Made by a program: the position numbers and the translations under genes. From DASRCB01 sp035653295 (lineage in GTDB: Bacteria; Acidobacteriota; Terriglobia; Bryobacterales; Bryobacteraceae), in the NCBI GenBank assembly GCA_035653295.1, contig DASRCB010000166.1, forward strand, positions 1-5,680: 5,680 nucleotides of DNA, written 5' to 3'. Positions 1 to 5,680 of this stretch are shown piece after piece. Numbering within the stretch: position 1 is the first letter of the stretch; every line of letters begins with the position of its first letter. Below the pieces are notes generated by a model that saw only the letters and a list, made by a program, of their open reading frames with translations, was not told the origin of the DNA and ran no database searches.

Positions 1-346
1 GCAGGAGGGGTTGCGGTCCGACCACACGCTCGACCTCTTTCGTGGCAGAACTCAGATCCATGTGACTCTCGCCGCGGGGCCGCCGCCCGCGGTGGAGGCG
101 ACCGGCGGTCTGGCCCTGGCCTTTGCGGAAAACAGCGATGCGGTGAGGGTACACAGCGTCACTGGAGCCGCGGCGGCAGCCGGGATTCACGAAGGCGACC
201 TGCTCGCTGCGGTCGACGGCCAGCCCGTGCATTCTCCCGAGCAGGCCGCGAAGCTTCTGTCGCGCCCCAAACGCGGGCCGCTATCGCTGACCATCCGGCG
301 CAACGGCGGTTCGGCGGAAGTGCTCATCGGCGCGGCGCAGCCATGA
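1..346 (+). CDS. C-terminal part of a PDZ-domain protein, probably a Deg/HtrA-type serine protease (5' end outside window)
   Basis: The frame is open from the left edge (first full codon at base 2), so the TTG at 11 is unlikely to be the true start and the gene begins upstream. From about codon 40 of the visible part there is one complete PDZ domain. It runs from a GGLAL strand, through VRVHSVTGAAAAAGIHEGD and LLAAVDGQPV, to a final LSLTIRRNGG strand. The segment before it (LDLFRGRTQIHVTL) looks like the last strands of a preceding PDZ domain, giving the tandem-PDZ tail typical of Deg/HtrA periplasmic proteases. PDZ domains there bind exposed C-termini of substrates and control the protease. 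The trypsin-like domain is not in the window, so the enzyme class is inference. Other PDZ-carrying proteases, such as aspartyl or site-2 types, remain possible. The stop codon overlaps the start of the antiporter gene (ATGA), implying co-transcription and coupled translation. Confidence 0.7.
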   Translation, partial: QEGLRSDHTLDLFRGRTQIHVTLAAGPPPAVEATGGLALAFAENSDAVRVHSVTGAAAAAGIHEGDLLAAVDGQPVHSPEQAAKLLSRPKRGPLSLTIRRNGGSAEVLIGAAQP

Positions 347-1542
347 ACGAGCTTCTTTCGCTCGGCATCATTCTCCTGCTGGCGCTCCTTGCCGGACACG
401 TCGTGAAGCTGCTGCGCATTCCGGAAGTGACCGGGCACTTGCTGGCGGGCATCGCGCTGGGGCCATCGGTACTGGGCTGGATCAGCGGTGATAACCTCAG
501 CGCCCTGGAAATTCTCAGCGAGGTTGCGCTGGGGCTGATCCTGTTCTCCATCGGGACGGCGTTTGAACTGGAGCGGTTCGAACGGCATGCCAGCACCCTG
601 CTGCGGATCTCTGTCTGCGAGACGCTTTGCACCTTCGCCGTTGTAACCGCCTCGGTCTCGTTCGCCGGACAGCAGTGGCGGGTGGCGCTGCTGCTGGGGG
701 TAATGGCCATGGAAACAGCGGCGGCCACCACGCTGATGGTTTTGCGGGAGATGAATGCCGAAGGTCCACTGACGGAGATGCTCACGGCCGCGTTCGCGCT
801 GGACAACCTGGCCTGCCTCTTCGGTTTCAATATCGTGGTGACCATCATCCAGTTCACTGGTGGCGGCGCGGCCGGCGAGAGTCCGATGCTGTCTATAGTG
901 CGCCTGGTTTGGCAATTCGCCGGCGCGATGGCGCTGGGATACACGGTCGGCTTTCTGCTGTCGATGTGGTCGCCACACGTGGTCGAGCATGGCGAGCAGC
1001 TGATTCTGCTGGCTGGGTGCGTCCTGCTGTCGGTAGGCGCTTCGAAATGGCTCGACGTTTCACCGCTCGTTGCGAACCTGACCATCGGCGCGACCGTGGC
1101 GAACTATTCGGCCAGAACGCGCACGCTGTATTCGAGCCTGACAAAGACCGATCCCCCGCTGTATGCCATCTTCTTCGTGCTCGCCGGAGCGGATCTGGAT
1201 ATCCGGCGTCTGCCCTCTCTCGGGCTGATCGGGGCCTGCTACGTGCTGGCGCGCTTCGCCGCTAAATATCTGGGTGTGTGGATGGGGGCCTCGATCGGGC
1301 GCGCGGAAACGCCAATCCGGCGATGGCTGCCGCCGAGCATGTTCGCCCAGGCGGGACTGGCCGTGGGGCTGAGCCTGACCCTCGGCCGTCGCCTGCCATC
1401 GCTTGCCACGCCGGTCAATACCGTGGTGCTGTCGGCCGTCATGATTTTCGAAATCATCGGGCCGATTCTGGCCAGGCGCAGCATTATCAAAGCCGGCGAA
1501 TCGAAGCCGGAGACCGAGCCGGCAAGCATCGTGATCGGGTAA
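343..1542 (+). CDS. Cation/proton antiporter, CPA2 (Kef/NapA-like) family, membrane domain only
   Basis: This is an inner-membrane transporter expected to exchange Na+ or K+ for H+. The 399 residues are mostly hydrophobic, with about 12 membrane segments, and match the Na+/H+ exchanger domain (PF00999) from end to end. Family landmarks are RIPEVTGHLLAGIALGP (25-41), LFSIGTAFEL (67-76), PLYAIFFVLAGADLDI (272-287), a helix with R304 and K308 (RFAAKYLG), QAGLAVGLSL (336-345) and FEIIGPILA (369-377). The C-terminus ends soon after the last helix, so there is no TrkA-N/RCK or universal-stress domain of the kind that regulates KefB/C proteins. The ion-binding motif in the fifth helix region reads ALDNLACL, with D154-N155 where Asp-Asp or polar-Asp is usual, so activity or ion choice may differ. 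The ATG overlaps the stop of the PDZ gene (ATGA). I see no good Shine-Dalgarno sequence in front of it, which fits translational coupling. The substrate ion cannot be read from sequence. Confidence 0.9.
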   Translation: MNELLSLGIILLLALLAGHVVKLLRIPEVTGHLLAGIALGPSVLGWISGDNLSALEILSEVALGLILFSIGTAFELERFERHASTLLRISVCETLCTFAVVTASVSFAGQQWRVALLLGVMAMETAAATTLMVLREMNAEGPLTEMLTAAFALDNLACLFGFNIVVTIIQFTGGGAAGESPMLSIVRLVWQFAGAMALGYTVGFLLSMWSPHVVEHGEQLILLAGCVLLSVGASKWLDVSPLVANLTIGATVANYSARTRTLYSSLTKTDPPLYAIFFVLAGADLDIRRLPSLGLIGACYVLARFAAKYLGVWMGASIGRAETPIRRWLPPSMFAQAGLAVGLSLTLGRRLPSLATPVNTVVLSAVMIFEIIGPILARRSIIKAGESKPETEPASIVIG

Positions 1543-1675
1543 GCGCCGGCTTCGCTCAGGCCGCCGCTCTGGCCGTTACGACCGAACCATTCACACCGTT
1601 TGAAAATTCCGCCGTATCCACGCTTTCCGATTGAAAACAGGCGAGTAATAACAGCGCGTCTCCGCCCGCCGCCAC

Positions 1676-1703
1676 CTGAAATTTGGACCTGGCTCGATAT
1701 GAT
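1676..1703 (+). promoter_or_regulatory. Possible sigma-70-type promoter for the 1727 gene
   Basis: A TATGAT hexamer at 1698-1703 is one mismatch from the -10 consensus. CTGAAA at 1676-1681 matches four of six -35 positions, with a 16-base spacer. Transcription would start near 1710, leaving a short leader that begins just before the ribosome binding site. The 184-base gap after the antiporter gene makes a promoter here likely, but the -35 match is weak. Confidence 0.4.
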
Positions 1704-1711
1704 GAAGGCGT

Positions 1712-1718
1712 AAAGGAG
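1712..1718 (+). promoter_or_regulatory. Strong ribosome binding site (AAAGGAG)
   Basis: AAAGGAG lies 8 bases before the ATG at 1727 and fixes that start codon. It is the only strong Shine-Dalgarno sequence in front of a gene here. The other internal starts (343, 2372, 3484, 4194) have weak or no such sequence. Confidence 0.75.
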
Positions 1719-1726
1719 CCCTCGTC

Positions 1727-2335
1727 ATGTCGACCGCCGCACAAATCCTTGCCAATCGGCAGAACTCACAATCCTCCACCGGCCCACGCACCGAAGCCGA
1801 CAAGGCCGTATCCAGCCAGAACGCCGTCAAACACGGCGCCACGGCTGCCACCGTGGTCCTCGCCTGGGAGAACAGGGAGGAGTTCGATAAGCTTCACCGC
1901 GAATACTACCAACGCTTCACCCCCGTTGGCATGGTTGAGCTGACCCTTCTGGAGGAGATCGTCTCCTGCCAGTGGCGCATGCGCCGCATGGAACTGCTCA
2001 TCACTCATCACCTCGATCGCGCCGCCTGTCTGCACCCCTCAACCAATCCCATGGCGGATCTCAATGACGTCATGCTTTCACCCGAAGTGGCGAAGCTCCA
2101 GCGGTACGAAAACACGTTCCGCCGCGCCTTCGAGAGCGCCTGGAAAAAGCTGCAAGCTCTGCAAAAGCAGCGGCGTGCGGCCGACAAGGAAAACGAAGCC
2201 AAAATCCCTGCGATGGGACAGCCGGTTTCGCCTGTCGTCACGCGCGAGCCCGGCTCGACCCCCTGTTCTGCGCCTCCGGAACCCGCATTGCCTGCGGTTG
2301 CCTCTTTCTGCGGCGCCGCCGTTGTAACCTCCTGA
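1727..2335 (+). CDS. Protein of unknown function with N-terminal ANRxNSQxSTGPRT...NAxKHG motif
   Basis: I recognise the family but know no function for it. Residues 9-37 carry the signature (ANRQNSQ, STGPRTEADKA, SSQNAVKHG). I associate this with a group of small proteins present in many copies in Acidobacteriota. The middle (about 45-98) is a predicted helical region rich in charged and aromatic residues (EEFDKLHREYYQRF, LLEEIVSCQWRMRRMELL). A second charged helical stretch at about 125-155 (RYENTFRRAFESAWKKLQALQKQ) could form a coiled coil. The last 45 or so residues are rich in Pro and Ala and look disordered. There is no signal peptide or membrane segment, so it is probably cytoplasmic. 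The basic, Gly/Ser/Thr-rich start could contact nucleic acid, but that is a guess. The start is set by the AAAGGAG 8 bases upstream. The dehydrogenase gene follows after 36 bases on the same strand, so read-through is possible, although the family's usual independence from neighbours argues against a functional link. Confidence 0.85.
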   Translation: MSTAAQILANRQNSQSSTGPRTEADKAVSSQNAVKHGATAATVVLAWENREEFDKLHREYYQRFTPVGMVELTLLEEIVSCQWRMRRMELLITHHLDRAACLHPSTNPMADLNDVMLSPEVAKLQRYENTFRRAFESAWKKLQALQKQRRAADKENEAKIPAMGQPVSPVVTREPGSTPCSAPPEPALPAVASFCGAAVVTS

Positions 2336-2371
2336 TATGGAACCAGCCCCTGCAGCGTCCAATACTCGCCT

Positions 2372-3487
2372 ATGAAAGCAGTGGCGGTTTTCCCCGACGA
2401 GCGACGTATCGCCGTCATCGATCACCCCGAGCCGAAGCTCGGCGGTGCGAAACAAATCAAGGCGCGCGTGCTCGACGTCGGCGTGTGCGGAACGGACAAA
2501 GAGATCGCGCGGTTCGAATACGGCACGCCGCCGGACGGCTTTAAGTACCTCGTCATCGGTCACGAATCGCTTTGCGAAGTGGTGGAAACCGGCCCTGAGG
2601 TTACGCGCGTTAAGAAGGGCGACCTCGTTGTTCTCACCGTCCGCCGCCCGTGTCCCGAAATGTGCATCGCCTGCCGCGCCGGCCGGCAGGATTTCTGTTA
2701 CACCAACGATTTCACCGAGCGAGGCATCAAGCAGCAGCACGGCTATATGACCGAACTGGTTACCGAAGATGAGCAGTACGCCTGGCCGGTGCCTCGCGAA
2801 CTGCGCGACGTAGCCGTGCTTACGGAACCGCTCACCATAGCCGAAAAAGGTCTGGAGCAGCTCTGGCAAATCCAGCAGCGGCTGCCGTGGGCCTGCCCCA
2901 CGGAGGCGGGAAGCAAAGGGCCGGGCTCCTGCCATCACGCCGTCGTGCTCGGCGCGGGCCCTGTCGGATTGCTGGGCGCCATGGCCCTCCAGTTGTACGG
3001 CTTCAGCGTCACCGTGTACTCGCGCATTACGCCCCACGATCCTGGTGACGAGGTGGTGCGCGCCATCGGCGCTCGCTTCGTAAACTCGAATGATGTCACC
3101 GTCGAAGAGATGGCCCGCCAGGTCGGTCAAATCGACGTCGTCTATGAAGCCACCGGAGCTTCGCGCCTCTCCTTCGACGTCATCGCCCAGCTCGGCAACA
3201 ACGCCGTCTTCATCTTCACTGGCGTACCCGGCCTGCACGGACCCATCGAAGTCCCGACCGATGTCATCATGCGCGATATGGTCCTGAAGAACCAGCTCAT
3301 CTTCGGAACAGTCAATGCCTCTCCCCAGGCCTTCGAAAACGCCATTCGGAGCCTCGGCTGTTTTCTCCAGCGCTGGCCCGATGCGGTGCGGAAGCTGATT
3401 ACCAAACGCTGGCCCATCGAGGAGGCGCCCGAGTTGCTCACCGGCAAAGTGGAAGCCATCAAGAACGTGGTGGCCATCGCGTCATGA
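2372..3487 (+). CDS. Zinc-dependent glucose 1-dehydrogenase-like MDR oxidoreductase
   Basis: This is a cytoplasmic medium-chain dehydrogenase predicted to oxidise an aldose such as glucose at C1 to the lactone, with NAD(P)+. At 371 residues it has the usual length. The GroES-like catalytic domain (about 1-185) contains C39 (VGVCGTDKE), H64-E65 (IGHES) and E152 (LTEPLTIAEKGLEQ), the catalytic-zinc ligand region of archaeal-type glucose dehydrogenases. C94, C98, C101 and C109 are the structural-zinc cysteines. The Rossmann domain follows with GAGPVG (194-199). Its second strand ends VYSR (215-218); the Arg there may favour NADP+, but this is uncertain. GTVNAS (312-317) and the end WPIEEAPELLTGKVEAIKNVV match the glucose dehydrogenase C-terminal region (PF16912 type). 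The true sugar (glucose, galactose, xylose or another aldose) cannot be told from sequence. No clear Shine-Dalgarno sequence precedes the ATG. The stop overlaps the next gene's start (ATGA), and a KDG kinase gene lies downstream, which supports a role in a semi-phosphorylative Entner-Doudoroff pathway. Confidence 0.88.
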   Translation: MKAVAVFPDERRIAVIDHPEPKLGGAKQIKARVLDVGVCGTDKEIARFEYGTPPDGFKYLVIGHESLCEVVETGPEVTRVKKGDLVVLTVRRPCPEMCIACRAGRQDFCYTNDFTERGIKQQHGYMTELVTEDEQYAWPVPRELRDVAVLTEPLTIAEKGLEQLWQIQQRLPWACPTEAGSKGPGSCHHAVVLGAGPVGLLGAMALQLYGFSVTVYSRITPHDPGDEVVRAIGARFVNSNDVTVEEMARQVGQIDVVYEATGASRLSFDVIAQLGNNAVFIFTGVPGLHGPIEVPTDVIMRDMVLKNQLIFGTVNASPQAFENAIRSLGCFLQRWPDAVRKLITKRWPIEEAPELLTGKVEAIKNVVAIAS

Positions 3488-4116
3488 GTAACTGGATCGA
3501 CGTTTCCGTTCCGCTGAAGAATGGCATGGTGCACTGGCCTGGCGACAGGCCCTTTCACCGCGACCGCAACGAATCGATCGACAAGGGCGATCAGGCCAAC
3601 GTTTCCGAGATGAGCGGCAGCGTGCACACCGGAACACACATGGATGCGCCGGTGCACTTCATCAACGGCGGCGAGTCCATCGACTCCATTCCGCTGGACG
3701 CGTGCATCGGGCCGGCGCGCGTCATTCGCATTCAGGACCCCGAGCTGATTCGCATCGCCGAGATCGAGCCCCATCAGATCGGCAAAGGCCAGCGAGTCCT
3801 GTTTCGCACCGCCAATTCCGACCACGACTGGAAAACGGACGTGTTTCAAAAATCGTTCGTCCACATTCCCCCCGATACGGCGAAATGGCTGGCCGACCGG
3901 GGCGTGATGACCGTCGCCGTCGATTACCTGTCGGTCGGCGGTTATCAGAGCGATGGCGCCGAGACACATCAGAACCTGCTGGGAGGAGGCGTCTGGATCA
4001 TCGAAGGTCTGGTCCTCACCAACATCGAGCCCGGCGATTACGATCTGATCTGCCTGCCGCTGAAACTGGTCGGCTCCGATGGCGCGCCCGCGCGCGCAGT
4101 GCTCCGAAAGCGCTGA
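3484..4116 (+). CDS. Cyclase-family metal-dependent hydrolase (kynurenine formamidase-like, PF04199)
   Basis: This 210-residue protein fits the length and pattern of bacterial kynurenine formamidase (KynB) and isatin hydrolase relatives. These enzymes use one or two divalent metals to hydrolyse formamides or cyclic amides. The signature HTGTHMDAPVHF spans 48-59 and supplies metal ligands H48, H52 and D54, with H58 as the conserved fourth His. H162 (AETHQNLL) and E174 (WIIEGLVL) are spaced 12 apart, as are His160 and Glu172 of KynB. WPGDRPF near the start, VAVDYLSVGG and the end LPLKLVGSDGAPARAVL are also typical. All expected catalytic residues are present. There is no signal peptide, so it should be cytoplasmic. 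The ATG overlaps the dehydrogenase stop by four bases, and only a weak GTGGTGG lies upstream, so translation is probably coupled. No tryptophan-catabolism gene is nearby. The context suggests a substrate made by the dehydrogenase, possibly a sugar lactone, which is inference only. Confidence 0.88.
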   Translation: MSNWIDVSVPLKNGMVHWPGDRPFHRDRNESIDKGDQANVSEMSGSVHTGTHMDAPVHFINGGESIDSIPLDACIGPARVIRIQDPELIRIAEIEPHQIGKGQRVLFRTANSDHDWKTDVFQKSFVHIPPDTAKWLADRGVMTVAVDYLSVGGYQSDGAETHQNLLGGGVWIIEGLVLTNIEPGDYDLICLPLKLVGSDGAPARAVLRKR

Positions 4117-4128
4117 CCCCGAAATTGT

Positions 4129-4151
4129 AGTGCAAGCCTTAGGCTTGCACT
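4129..4151 (+). repeat. Perfect 23-base palindrome (REP-like element or hairpin)
   Basis: Two 11-base arms (AGTGCAAGCCT and its exact reverse complement) flank a single T. It begins 12 bases after the hydrolase stop codon, between that gene and the kinase gene. In RNA it could form a stem of about 10 pairs with a small loop. No run of U follows (next bases ccgcgggcg), so it is not a standard intrinsic terminator. Its form and place resemble short dispersed intergenic palindromes, but repeat copies cannot be shown from one window. An operator for a dimeric regulator is another possibility. Confidence 0.8.
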
Positions 4152-4193
4152 CCGCGGGCGTTTGGGCGCGCGATACAGTAGTCTCTTAACCGC

Positions 4194-5228
4194 ATGGCCG
4201 ATCTGGTTGTTTCGTTCGGGGAGATCATGCTCCGTCTGGCGCCGCCGGGATTCGAGCGGTTCCTCCAGTCGCCGCAGTTCGTTGCCACCTTTGGCGGCGG
4301 AGAAGCGAACGTGGCGGTTGCGCTGGCCGGCTTTGGGGTCCCCTCTCGGTACGTGACCGTACTGCCCGCCAACAACCCCATCGCCGACGCCTTCCTCGGA
4401 GAGCTGCGGCGGTTTCGCGTCGACGATTCGTGCGTGGTGCGGTCACGCGGCAGGATGGGCATTTATTTCGTCGAGACGGGCGCGAACCAGCGTCCCTCGA
4501 AGGTGGTCTACGATCGCGACAACAGCGCCATCGCCCTCGCCCGCCCCGGCGATATCGACTGGAGCTCCTGTTTCGAGGGCGCCAACTGGTTCCACATCAC
4601 CGGGATCACCCCGGCGCTCAGTCAGTCCGCCGCGGATCTCGCCATCGAGAGCGTCCGCGCGGCGCGCGACAAGGGCCTCACCGTTTCGTGCGATCTGAAT
4701 TATCGGAAGAATCTTTGGAAATACGGCCGCACCGCGCAGCAGGTCATGTCCGAGCTGTTTCGCTTCGTGGAGATTGGCATCGCCAACGAAGAGGACTGCC
4801 AGGCGGCGCTGGGCCTGCACGTGGATGTGGATGTCGAGTCGGGACGCCTGGAGCGCGAGCAGTACCGGCGGCTCGCGGAAACGGTGCTGGAGGCATACCC
4901 GAACCTGAAGGCCATTGCCATCACGCTGCGCGAATCGAAGAGCGCCTCGCATAACGGCTGGTCGGCATGCCTGCATGACCGGCGGGAGTTCCAGCTCAGC
5001 CGGCATTACGAGATCACCCACATCGTCGATCGCGTGGGCGGGGGAGATGCCTTCGCCGGCGCGTTGATTTACGGGCTCCTGCGGCTGCCCTCGCACCGCG
5101 ACGCGCTGGAGTTCGCCGTGGCCGCTTCGGCGCTGAAACACTCCATTCCGGGCGATTTCAATCGCTTCAGCCGCGAGGAAGTGGAGCAGCTCGTAAAAGG
5201 CGGCGGCTCAGGCCGGGTGCAGCGATAG
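4194..5228 (+). CDS. kdgK: 2-keto-3-deoxygluconate (KDG) kinase, PfkB family
   Basis: It is predicted to phosphorylate 2-keto-3-deoxygluconate with ATP to KDPG in the cytoplasm, the step before KDPG aldolase in semi-phosphorylative Entner-Doudoroff or uronate breakdown. The 344 residues have the ribokinase/PfkB layout. SFGEIMLRLAPPG (7-19) and GGGEANVAVAL (34-44) form the sugar-binding start. RMGIYFVETG (87-96) and VYDRDNSA (105-112) are typical of KDG kinases, as is WFHITGITPAL (132-142). CDLNYRKNLWK (166-176) and ANEED (197-201) follow. The PfkB signature DRVGGGDAFAGALIYG (279-294) contains the anion hole and catalytic base D285. The end (ALKHSIPGDFNRFSREEVEQL) is also characteristic. Other PfkB sugar kinases are less likely given these motifs. 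No Shine-Dalgarno sequence precedes the ATG; a weak TACAGT at 4174-4179 may be a -10 element for a separate short-leader transcript. The last 21 bases overlap the convergent DUF1802 gene. Confidence 0.92.
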   Translation: MADLVVSFGEIMLRLAPPGFERFLQSPQFVATFGGGEANVAVALAGFGVPSRYVTVLPANNPIADAFLGELRRFRVDDSCVVRSRGRMGIYFVETGANQRPSKVVYDRDNSAIALARPGDIDWSSCFEGANWFHITGITPALSQSAADLAIESVRAARDKGLTVSCDLNYRKNLWKYGRTAQQVMSELFRFVEIGIANEEDCQAALGLHVDVDVESGRLEREQYRRLAETVLEAYPNLKAIAITLRESKSASHNGWSACLHDRREFQLSRHYEITHIVDRVGGGDAFAGALIYGLLRLPSHRDALEFAVAASALKHSIPGDFNRFSREEVEQLVKGGGSGRVQR

Positions 5229-5680
5229 AGCATCCATAACACTCTCGCGCGCGGCGGCGAACTCGTCGTCGCTCAGCACCGGCAGGGCGCCGGACACATC
5301 GATGTCTTCGGTCAGGTTCACCCACGACTTGCAGCCTGCATAGGACGGGCGCATCGGCAGGATCGCGGGCTTAGGCAGCCGCCGCGCCCGCGGCAGGATC
5401 ACATTCAACGGTAAGTCGGGCCGGTATTCATACCGCTGCTGGATGTAGCGCTCGTTCCAGATATGCAGTGGCGCGGCGGACAGCAGCCGCGACGGATCGG
5501 CGGGAGCGGTGAACACGTCCGCTGCATCAGCGCAAAGCTCGATCCTCAGCTTCCCGGGTTGATGAAGGGCCTGCGCGCGCTGGAACAGGTCCTGTGCGTC
5601 GGAGCGGATGAAGGAGGCGTGCTGGTGTTCGAATGTAGGGAAAAGCAGAAACGCGGTATGGCGCACTTCGAAGCCACGCC
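5208..5680 (-). CDS. DUF1802 family protein, N-terminus beyond the window edge
   Basis: The function is unknown. About 156 codons are visible, and the frame stays open to the right edge. The residues just before the GTG at 5666 (RGFE) join VRHTAFLLFPTFEHQ into the continuous conserved block expected of DUF1802 (GGFEVRH-x-FLLFPTFEHQ), so that GTG is internal and the true start lies outside. Later conserved blocks are a charged helix (RSDAQDLFQRAQALHQPG), WNERYIQQRYEYRPDLPLNV, a LP-x-RARRLPKPAILPMRP stretch and YAGCKSWVNL, whose Cys and Trp are typical of the family. The protein ends in a helical tail (DEFAAARESVMDAL). It has no signal or membrane segment in the visible part. It runs opposite to the kinase and its stop lies inside the kinase gene, so the two are not one operon. 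Family assignment is from recalled motif patterns. Confidence 0.8.
   Translation of the reverse strand, partial: RGFEVRHTAFLLFPTFEHQHASFIRSDAQDLFQRAQALHQPGKLRIELCADAADVFTAPADPSRLLSAAPLHIWNERYIQQRYEYRPDLPLNVILPRARRLPKPAILPMRPSYAGCKSWVNLTEDIDVSGALPVLSDDEFAAARESVMDALSLHPA

Noticed and set aside
11..13. TTG as start codon of the first gene
   Set aside because: The frame is open to the window edge, and the residues before and after it look like the inside of a PDZ-type fold, so the gene starts upstream.
187..1085. Two long overlapping minus-strand frames opposite the antiporter gene
   Set aside because: Low-complexity, Arg/Gln/Ser-rich translations with no motif, opposite a full-length membrane protein. 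They are by-products of GC-rich codon use.
1543..1600. Intrinsic terminator after the antiporter gene
   Set aside because: Only a short GGCC/GGCC inverted pair around 1560-1575 is visible, with no U-run after it.
1600..1637. Repeated TTGAAAA at 1600 and 1631 in the intergenic region
   Set aside because: Seven-base AT-rich words can recur by chance, neither copy has a well-spaced -10 partner, and no wider symmetry is present.
1699..1713. Four-codon leader frame (MMKA) ending in the ribosome binding site
   Set aside because: Too short to carry regulatory content. It overlaps the likely -10 element, so it would probably not be transcribed.
2078..3238. Long minus-strand open frame (386 codons) opposite the dehydrogenase gene
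   Set aside because: It lies antisense to a clearly conserved enzyme, shows no recognisable domain and crosses the boundary between two plus-strand genes. High third-position GC commonly creates such shadows.
5664..5666. GTG (minus strand) as start of the DUF1802 gene
   Set aside because: The upstream in-frame residues RGFE continue the conserved DUF1802 block, so this codon is an internal Val.

Overview
The window is GC-rich and densely coded. It most likely comes from an acidobacterium of the Solibacter/Bryobacter type. That placement rests mainly on the gene at 1727-2335, whose N-terminus (ANRQNSQ-STGPRT-x-NAVKHG pattern) I associate with a protein family of unknown function that is abundant in Acidobacteriota. 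It also fits the semi-phosphorylative sugar genes and the DUF1802 gene. The assignment is recalled family knowledge plus inference, not a database result.

Left part (1-1542): the 3' end of a gene encoding one complete PDZ domain, and probably the end of another, as in the C-terminus of a Deg/HtrA protease. It overlaps by ATGA a complete 399-residue CPA2-type cation/proton antiporter gene. The antiporter has Asp-Asn where this family usually has Asp-Asp or a polar residue followed by Asp.

Middle (1543-4116): a 184-base intergenic stretch holds a plausible sigma-70-type promoter and a strong ribosome binding site. These precede the small protein of unknown function. After 36 bases comes a zinc-dependent glucose 1-dehydrogenase-like MDR enzyme, which overlaps by ATGA a metal-dependent hydrolase of the cyclase/kynurenine formamidase family (PF04199).

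Right part (4117-5680): a short intergenic region carries a perfect 23-base palindrome. It is followed by a well-conserved PfkB-family 2-keto-3-deoxygluconate kinase. A convergent minus-strand gene for a DUF1802 protein, cut by the right edge, overlaps the kinase 3' end by 21 bases.

How the genes may work together: a sugar dehydrogenase makes a sugar lactone, a lactone must be opened, and KDG kinase acts after a sugar-acid dehydratase. The dehydrogenase and kinase therefore fit a semi-phosphorylative Entner-Doudoroff route. The hydrolase translationally coupled to the dehydrogenase is a candidate for the missing lactonase step, which is not the known role of its family. The dehydratase and the KDPG aldolase are not in this window. 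No mobile element, CRISPR array, tRNA or rRNA was seen.
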